From Eubacteriaceae bacterium (GTDB lineage Bacteria; Bacillota; Clostridia; Eubacteriales; Alkalibacteraceae): a DNA stretch of 30,515 nucleotides. Location of the stretch: NCBI GenBank assembly GCA_003446375.1, contig DMAW01000184.1:1-30515 (forward strand), written 5' to 3'. The translations under genes and the position numbers were made by a program. The notes under the pieces are model-generated. The model ran no database searches and had not been told where the DNA came from. It worked only from the letters and a program-made list of their open reading frames with translations. Positions 25,496 to 30,515 of this stretch are shown piece after piece; within the stretch, counting starts at the first letter, position 1; every line of letters starts with the position of its first letter.

Positions 25496-25506
25496 TTTTC
25501 CGTCTC

Positions 25507-26418
25507 CTATCCTATTTTTCTTTTTTTCAAATCTTTGTCTTCACCGAGTCTGCCAACTGCATCCGCCCTACATTGTCTGCAATGATACATTTGCGTAACA
25601 ATGCTTTCACAGCTTTTTCTAATTTCTTTAAGCTCTTCTTCCGTCAATTTTTCATGATTTTCAAAATCCGTGCCTTTCACAGGAATCAGGGACATTATAT
25701 TTGTAAACGTTACTCCCAATGTCTCTACCTTTTCAACGATATCTTTAACATGTCCGTCATTGATTCCTTTTATAGCTACTATATTGACTTTGCACATTAT
25801 ATCCATATTCTTTAATAGAGAAAGACCTTCTAGCTGATTGTGCATCAGAATTTCTGCAGCATCTCTGCCTTTGATTAATTTTCCTTTATAGTATATATTG
25901 TCATATACCTGCTCTCCTACATCAGGATCCACCGCATTTATCGTGACCGTCAAATGAGTTATGCCCAGTTCCTTAAGCTCTCTTGCATAAGTAGGCAGCA
26001 TGAGTCCATTTGTTGAAAGACATATGGCAACCTCCGGATATTTGCTTTTTATAAGCTCTATAGTCTTTTTGGTTTTTTCAAAATTTGCCAAAGCATCCCC
26101 CGGTCCCGCTATCCCCATTACTGTCAAATTATCCACCTGCTCACTGTAATAATCAAATGCTTCCAACGCTTTTTCCGGCGTCAGCAAATTGCTTGTGACA
26201 CCAGGCCTGCTTTCATTTTGGCAATCGAATTTTCTGTTGCAGAACTTGCATTTTATATTGCACTTTGGAGCTACCGGCAGGTGTATCCTGGCATTGTCAT
26301 GAGCCTCTTTATTGTAACAAGGGTGCTTTAGTGTCTTTTTTTTCACTTCATCGGATAATCCTGATTTTAGATAAGGGCTTTCTGTATTTTTCCCATCACA
26401 TCCTCTACAGTTACGCAT
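25507..26418 (-). CDS. nifB: FeMo-cofactor core synthesis protein NifB
   Basis: NifB is a radical SAM enzyme that builds the 8Fe-9S-C core (NifB-co) for nitrogenase. The 303-residue protein has HPCY then the radical SAM motif at C53, C57 and C60 (PKCNIKCKFCNRKFDC), GIAGPGDALAN, and the terminal CRQCRADAVGRLGED. It lacks the C-terminal NifX-like domain of proteobacterial NifB, like archaeal and clostridial forms. The frame is open to 26454, but GGAGGTGAG fits the ATG at 26418. That ATG overlaps the nifN stop by 8 bases, so the genes are separate but translationally coupled. Confidence 0.96.
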   Translation of the reverse strand: MRNCRGCDGKNTESPYLKSGLSDEVKKKTLKHPCYNKEAHDNARIHLPVAPKCNIKCKFCNRKFDCQNESRPGVTSNLLTPEKALEAFDYYSEQVDNLTVMGIAGPGDALANFEKTKKTIELIKSKYPEVAICLSTNGLMLPTYARELKELGITHLTVTINAVDPDVGEQVYDNIYYKGKLIKGRDAAEILMHNQLEGLSLLKNMDIMCKVNIVAIKGINDGHVKDIVEKVETLGVTFTNIMSLIPVKGTDFENHEKLTEEELKEIRKSCESIVTQMYHCRQCRADAVGRLGEDKDLKKRKIG

Positions 26419-27778
26419 ATTTCTCACCTCCGCTTTTATCGTACAGCTCATCATATAGCCTTTGCCTATATCCTTTATGTTTCAAATCCAGCAATGTATT
26501 TGTAATTTCATCTAAGAACCCCATGCTCCCAGTATATCCAACCACAAGTTTTCTTTGTGCGCCTATATGATCGTGTACTGGAAATCCAACTCTGATAAGC
26601 GGTATGTTCTCTTTTTCCCAGATAAATTTTCCATCTGAATTTCCAATCAAAAGATTAGGCTTTAACCTTTTTACTTCGCTATGGATAGTCTCAAAGTCAA
26701 CATCATTCATAACTAGAGAGTCAGCGCTATTGAAATATCTATTTAATGCTTTAGCCCTTGCACCAGTTGCAACTATCAGAGGCGTTATTCCGTTTTCCGA
26801 GCAAAGCCTCGTTATCGAATATGTTATTTCGGGATTTCCATAAATCAAGGCTTTTCCCTCTGCATTGTATTTATGAGAATCTATCATTCCGTCAAGCATT
26901 CTCTCTCGTTCAGCTTTCAGTTCTTCCGGAATGGATTTCCCGGTGATCATTGCAATGGTTTTTACGAATTCATCCATACCTTGCAATCCTATAGGCATTG
27001 CCATCTTATAAAGCTTGACACCGTATTTTTCCTCTAAAAACATTCCCGGACTGTATTTATCCTCCAACAAAAGAGCGAGTTCTATTGTAGCTTTGGCTCC
27101 TGACATTGACTTGATTTGATCTATAGTTGTTCCCCCTTTAGGGATTTTGCTGTAATCTTCTTGGAACGAGCCATCTAATGTGTCTGATATATCAGGTATA
27201 AGATTAAAATCAACGTCAAATAATTTACCTATCCTTTTTAATTCTCTGATATCTGCAGGAGTCAAGTCACCTGCGATGATATTGATTTTTTCGTTTTTCT
27301 CAGGTATGTCAACGGCATAATATTCAATTATGGATCTTATAGTGTGAAAAAACCCCTCATAATGAGTAGCTCCGTACCCTGGTGTTGAAACTGGTATTAT
27401 ATCTACTTCGGTTATGGGATGCTTATTTTTGAATTCATCGATTATTCTTTTGATATCCTCACCGATGGTCTCTGCCAAGCAAGTAGTCAATACGCCTATT
27501 ATTTTCGGATTGTAAAGCTTTATAACATTTTTTATCCCATGCTTTAAATTCTTGCTTCCTCCGTGAACCGTCTGATTTTCACTTAGTGAGCTAGAAGCGA
27601 TGTCTACAGGCTCATTGTAATGAGTAGCCATATGTCTTCTGATGTACGTTGCACATCCTTGGGATCCATGCATCAAAATCATCGAATTTTCTATCCCTTT
27701 AAAAGCTAAGGATCCACCCATAGGCATGCACATCTTACAAGGATTCACATTCATGTTCGTGTAATTTTTATTTTTCAT
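26411..27778 (-). CDS. nifN: FeMo-cofactor scaffold protein NifN
   Basis: NifN pairs with NifE to form the scaffold on which NifB-co is matured with molybdenum and homocitrate. The 455-residue protein has NPCKMCMPMGGSLAFKGI, LMHGSQGCATYIRRH and TTCLAETIGEDI, closely related to NifK. Neighbouring nifE and nifB support NifN. The TTG at 27781 is rejected in favour of the ATG at 27778, preceded by AGAGGGGG. It overlaps the nifE end by 11 bases. In C. pasteurianum nifN and nifB are fused; here they are not. Confidence 0.93.
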   Translation of the reverse strand: MKNKNYTNMNVNPCKMCMPMGGSLAFKGIENSMILMHGSQGCATYIRRHMATHYNEPVDIASSSLSENQTVHGGSKNLKHGIKNVIKLYNPKIIGVLTTCLAETIGEDIKRIIDEFKNKHPITEVDIIPVSTPGYGATHYEGFFHTIRSIIEYYAVDIPEKNEKINIIAGDLTPADIRELKRIGKLFDVDFNLIPDISDTLDGSFQEDYSKIPKGGTTIDQIKSMSGAKATIELALLLEDKYSPGMFLEEKYGVKLYKMAMPIGLQGMDEFVKTIAMITGKSIPEELKAERERMLDGMIDSHKYNAEGKALIYGNPEITYSITRLCSENGITPLIVATGARAKALNRYFNSADSLVMNDVDFETIHSEVKRLKPNLLIGNSDGKFIWEKENIPLIRVGFPVHDHIGAQRKLVVGYTGSMGFLDEITNTLLDLKHKGYRQRLYDELYDKSGGEKYA

Positions 27779-29135
27779 CAAGTCCGCCCCCTCTCACCAA
27801 GTCCCATACCGGGCTATTTACTGTAATATCAACTTCCTTGGCAAAGTTGACTGCTCCTTCGTATCCGCAAAGAGGATGCTTTCTTTCATGGTTGTGATCT
27901 ATAAATGCAATGCCAAGCTTATATGCAAGCGGTCTTTCCTTTACTCCCCCTACAAGAAGATCTGCTCCTTTTTCTTTAATGAACGATTCGAGTTCAGATG
28001 GATTAGTATCATCTAAGATAACTGTGCCTTCATTTGAAAGTTCTTTGATTTTTTCATACTCTTCTTTTCTTCCTGTTTGAGTTCCAACCATTACTGTTTC
28101 CATGCCAAGCTCATTAAACTGTTTGATTAATGAAATAGCCTTAAATCCACCACCAACATATATTGCGACTTTTTTTCCTTTGCATCTATTTTTGTAATCT
28201 TTCAGAATTCCCCTAGTCTCTTCTATCATTAAATTTATGAACGCTTCTGCCTTTTCCATGACCTTCTCGTCCTTTGAAAGACCAGCTAGCTTTCTCAAGG
28301 ATTCTGATGTATCATCGATGCCAAAAAAACTTACTCTTTCATAATCTATCTGATATTTTTCTTTCATCTGTTCTGCCAAATAAATGCTCGAACCTGCGCA
28401 TTGCACTATATTGAATGATGCGTCTTTAGCTTTTTTAAGCTTTTCCGTAGATGAATCTCCAGTCATTCCCGTTATCAGTTTTAATCCCAGCGCATTAAAA
28501 TACCTTCCCAGTATCCATATTTCTCCGGCTAAATTGAATTCTCCTAAATAGTTGAAGCTTCTCTTGTCTTTAATGTCAGCCATTTTAGAGCCACTGTCCA
28601 TCAATGAGATTATTGCGTTGCATGCAGCTTTGTATCCGTCTTTTTTGCTGCCGGCAAATCCTGACGATTGAACCGGTATGACTTTGATTGAATATTTTTT
28701 CTCAGCTTCTTTGCACACGGCTTCTATGTCATCACCTATTACACCTACGACGCAAGTAGAATAAACAAATACGGTCTTAGGATTGACCTTCTCAACAATT
28801 TCAGCAATAGCCAACTCAAGTTTCTTTTCTCCTCCAAAAATTATGTCTTTTTCCTGTAAATCCGTGGAGAAGCTGTTTCTAAAATTTTCAGACCCGCTGC
28901 TAAGGCTCCCTCTTATATCCCATGTGTAGCTGGCGCATCCAATAGGTCCGTGAACTATGTGTACAGCATCCGTTATAGGGTTTAATACAACCCTGGCACC
29001 GCAGTAAACACATGCTCTTTGGCTTACAGCTCCTGAAACGCTGTTCTGATCGCATTTGATTGCATTCGAACCTGATTTATTTATAAGAATATGCTCTTTT
29101 CTTTCATCCAACGCAAAACTTTTTTCCGATTTCAT
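27768..29135 (-). CDS. nifE: FeMo-cofactor scaffold protein NifE
   Basis: NifE is the alpha-like subunit of the NifEN scaffold. The 455-residue protein has SQRACVYCGARVVLNPITDAVH, HGPIGCASYTWDIRGS and STCVVGVIGDDI, matching the cluster-binding cysteines of the NifD/NifE family. A TTG at 29174 is in frame, but the ATG at 29135 has GGAGG at 8 bases and gives the usual length. It lies after a terminator-like hairpin following nifK. Confidence 0.94.
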   Translation of the reverse strand: MKSEKSFALDERKEHILINKSGSNAIKCDQNSVSGAVSQRACVYCGARVVLNPITDAVHIVHGPIGCASYTWDIRGSLSSGSENFRNSFSTDLQEKDIIFGGEKKLELAIAEIVEKVNPKTVFVYSTCVVGVIGDDIEAVCKEAEKKYSIKVIPVQSSGFAGSKKDGYKAACNAIISLMDSGSKMADIKDKRSFNYLGEFNLAGEIWILGRYFNALGLKLITGMTGDSSTEKLKKAKDASFNIVQCAGSSIYLAEQMKEKYQIDYERVSFFGIDDTSESLRKLAGLSKDEKVMEKAEAFINLMIEETRGILKDYKNRCKGKKVAIYVGGGFKAISLIKQFNELGMETVMVGTQTGRKEEYEKIKELSNEGTVILDDTNPSELESFIKEKGADLLVGGVKERPLAYKLGIAFIDHNHERKHPLCGYEGAVNFAKEVDITVNSPVWDLVRGGGLDEK

Positions 29136-29217
29136 ATCTTTAGCCTCCAAACATTTATAACCAGAATTCGACAACGATATATTTAAAACAGATCTTTCCG
29201 TTTGTTTTCACATTCAT

Positions 29218-29256
29218 TTGTATAAAATAAGGGAGCAAATTTAAAATCTGCTCCCT
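29218..29256 (-). terminator. Terminator-like hairpin between nifK and nifE
   Basis: AGGGAGCA (29230-29237) pairs with TGCTCCCT (29249-29256) around an 11-base loop, followed on the minus strand by TATTTTATAC. The U-run is moderate. It probably lets some transcripts stop, favouring NifDK over NifEN. The 138-base gap 29136-29273 contains no other clear element; no convincing nifE promoter was found. Confidence 0.65.
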
Positions 29257-29273
29257 CGCCTTAATATTGACTT

Positions 29274-30515
29274 TTACATTACCAATTCAAAATCTTCGTC
29301 TGTACATTCTCTGTCGTATTTATCCAAGAAGGCTGTGCTTATCTTTTCTATTAACCTCATTGCACCTTTGTATCCCACTGTTGGGAACAAGCTGTGTCCA
29401 ACTCTGTCAAGTATCGGGAATCCTACCCTTATCAAAGGCACATCTTCAGCCCGTGCGATATATTTTCCATAAGTATTTCCTATAAGCATGTCAACCGGTT
29501 CATTTTTCATCCACTGGTGAAGCGTCATCAAATCTCCTCCGGCCTTTACCTTTGATCCTTCTATTCCGGCATCCGCAAGCAGATTATTTATCATTTTTTC
29601 AAATGCACTTCCCGGCGTTCCTGTTAGTATGTACTTTGGAACCATCCCTAAGCTTATGACAAATTCTGTCATGGGAATGACAATATCAGGATCTCCAAAT
29701 ATAGCTACTTTCTTGCCATGATAGTGATTGTGAATATCTATCATCAAATCTACAAGCTGCCCTCTTTCAAATTCAAGTTCTTTAGACATCTCACTTCCAG
29801 TGGCCTCCAGCACATTCATGATGAAGTCATCGGTAGCCTTGATTCCAATAGGGATATTTATTACATTCGCCTCTACATCACAAAGCTTTTCCAACTCAAA
29901 GGCGGCAGCTTCTGATGAGAATTTACCCATTGCTATAGTTTTTTCGCAATTTCCAAGATCACTCAGTTCTTCTACGGTCGTTCCTCCTTGAGGATACATT
30001 TCGTACTTTCCTGTATTTGGAGCATTCACTACGCCGCTTGTATCCGGGAACATCGTAAAGGGCACGTCCAACATCTTAAGCATTCGCTTTATTTCCGACA
30101 TGTCGCTAGGCTCAACATATCCTGGTATAACCGCAAGCTTGCCATTTTCGATTATCTTGTTTTTATTTACCAAGTGAGTAACCATGGCTTTTGTCATGTT
30201 AGAAAAACCTGTTACGTGAGAACCTTGATAACTTGGAGTACTGGCATAAATCACAGTTTTTCCTTCAGGTACTTTTGTGCTTAGCACTATGTCGTTTAAG
30301 TCATCACCGATAGTCTCTGACAAGCAGGTCGTATTTACTGCAATAACATCCGGATTGTATATTTCAAATACGTTTTCTATACCCTTTTTCAGATTGCTTT
30401 TGCCTCCAAAGACGCAAGCTCCTTCAGTAAACGAACTTGTGGAAGCGACTATTGGATCCCTATAATGTCTTGTAAGATGCATCCTATGATAGGAGCAACA
30501 TCCTTGTGATCCGTG
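29274..30515 (-). CDS. nifK: Nitrogenase molybdenum-iron protein beta chain NifK, 5' end missing
   Basis: NifK with NifD forms the MoFe protein that reduces N2. The frame is open to the right edge, so the N-terminus lies outside the window; an internal ATG at 30482 is not the start. The visible part begins HGSQGCCSYHRMHLTRHYRDP, holding the P-cluster cysteine equivalent to beta-Cys95, then TTCLSETIGDDL (beta-Cys153 equivalent) and STPSYQGSHVTGF (beta-Ser188 region). The 5' end of the gene and nifD/nifH should be upstream. The C-terminus ends ECTDEDFELVM. Confidence 0.95.
   Translation of the reverse strand, partial: HGSQGCCSYHRMHLTRHYRDPIVASTSSFTEGACVFGGKSNLKKGIENVFEIYNPDVIAVNTTCLSETIGDDLNDIVLSTKVPEGKTVIYASTPSYQGSHVTGFSNMTKAMVTHLVNKNKIIENGKLAVIPGYVEPSDMSEIKRMLKMLDVPFTMFPDTSGVVNAPNTGKYEMYPQGGTTVEELSDLGNCEKTIAMGKFSSEAAAFELEKLCDVEANVINIPIGIKATDDFIMNVLEATGSEMSKELEFERGQLVDLMIDIHNHYHGKKVAIFGDPDIVIPMTEFVISLGMVPKYILTGTPGSAFEKMINNLLADAGIEGSKVKAGGDLMTLHQWMKNEPVDMLIGNTYGKYIARAEDVPLIRVGFPILDRVGHSLFPTVGYKGAMRLIEKISTAFLDKYDRECTDEDFELVM

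Noticed and set aside
29140..29175. Promoter for nifE from TTGTCG and TTATAA sequences
   Set aside because: Spacing is only about 8 bases and no other good -35 is present, so a promoter is not supported.
1..30515. CRISPR arrays, insertion sequences, prophage or toxin-antitoxin genes
   Set aside because: No regularly spaced repeats, transposase, integrase or toxin-like frames were seen on either strand.

Overview
This is a low-GC Firmicute chromosome segment, most probably from an anaerobic, nitrogen-fixing member of the Clostridia. The evidence is the AT-rich sequence, strong AGGAGG-type ribosome sites, a T-box leader, a SCIFF peptide with its radical-SAM maturase, a clostridial DUF512 protein and HemZ. 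A species cannot be named from the sequence. All recognised genes lie on the minus strand, so transcription runs from high to low coordinates. There are no transposases, phage genes or CRISPR arrays. The only stretch over 300 bases without a gene (9746-10060) is filled by a T-box leader and its promoter.

In transcription order, the window opens inside nifK (cut by the right edge). A terminator-like hairpin follows, then a tight nif cassette: nifE, nifN, nifB, a thioredoxin-like [2Fe-2S] ferredoxin and nifV, closed by a strong terminator at about 24.05-24.1 kb. nifE/nifN and nifN/nifB overlap by 11 and 8 bases. Together they cover the scaffold (NifEN), core cluster synthesis (NifB) and homocitrate (NifV) for FeMo-cofactor. 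nifH, nifD and the start of nifK would lie beyond the right edge.

Next comes a long housekeeping run: queA, tgt, yajC, scfA, scfB, secD, secF, a LapA-like membrane gene, recJ, apt, relA/spoT, dtd, a metallo-beta-lactamase-fold gene and hemZ. It covers queuosine tRNA modification, protein translocation, DNA repair, purine salvage, the stringent response and D-aminoacyl-tRNA proofreading. scfA is a 47-residue six-cysteine peptide (SCIFF) gene that is easily missed. It is separated from its maturase scfB by a hairpin. A consensus-like promoter sits between scfB and secD.

aspS then has its own perfect-consensus promoter, with the -35 inside the end of hemZ, and a T-box leader with terminator. 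It is followed by a CsoR-type repressor gene and an RseC-like membrane protein gene, ending at a 19-bp hairpin. hisS, often next to aspS in Firmicutes, is absent here.

The last part holds a PhoP-PhoR-type two-component system plus phoU. Its leader has two TTAACA repeats spaced like a Pho box over the promoter, implying autoregulation. A DUF512/PDZ radical-SAM gene, der and gpsA follow, with a terminator over the gpsA stop codon, then a promoter and the first 28 bases of a tRNA (probably tRNA-Pro). No truly unprecedented system was recognised. The most interesting points are the SCIFF locus with its possible RNA switch, the nif cassette layout, the Pho box, and the CsoR/RseC pair.
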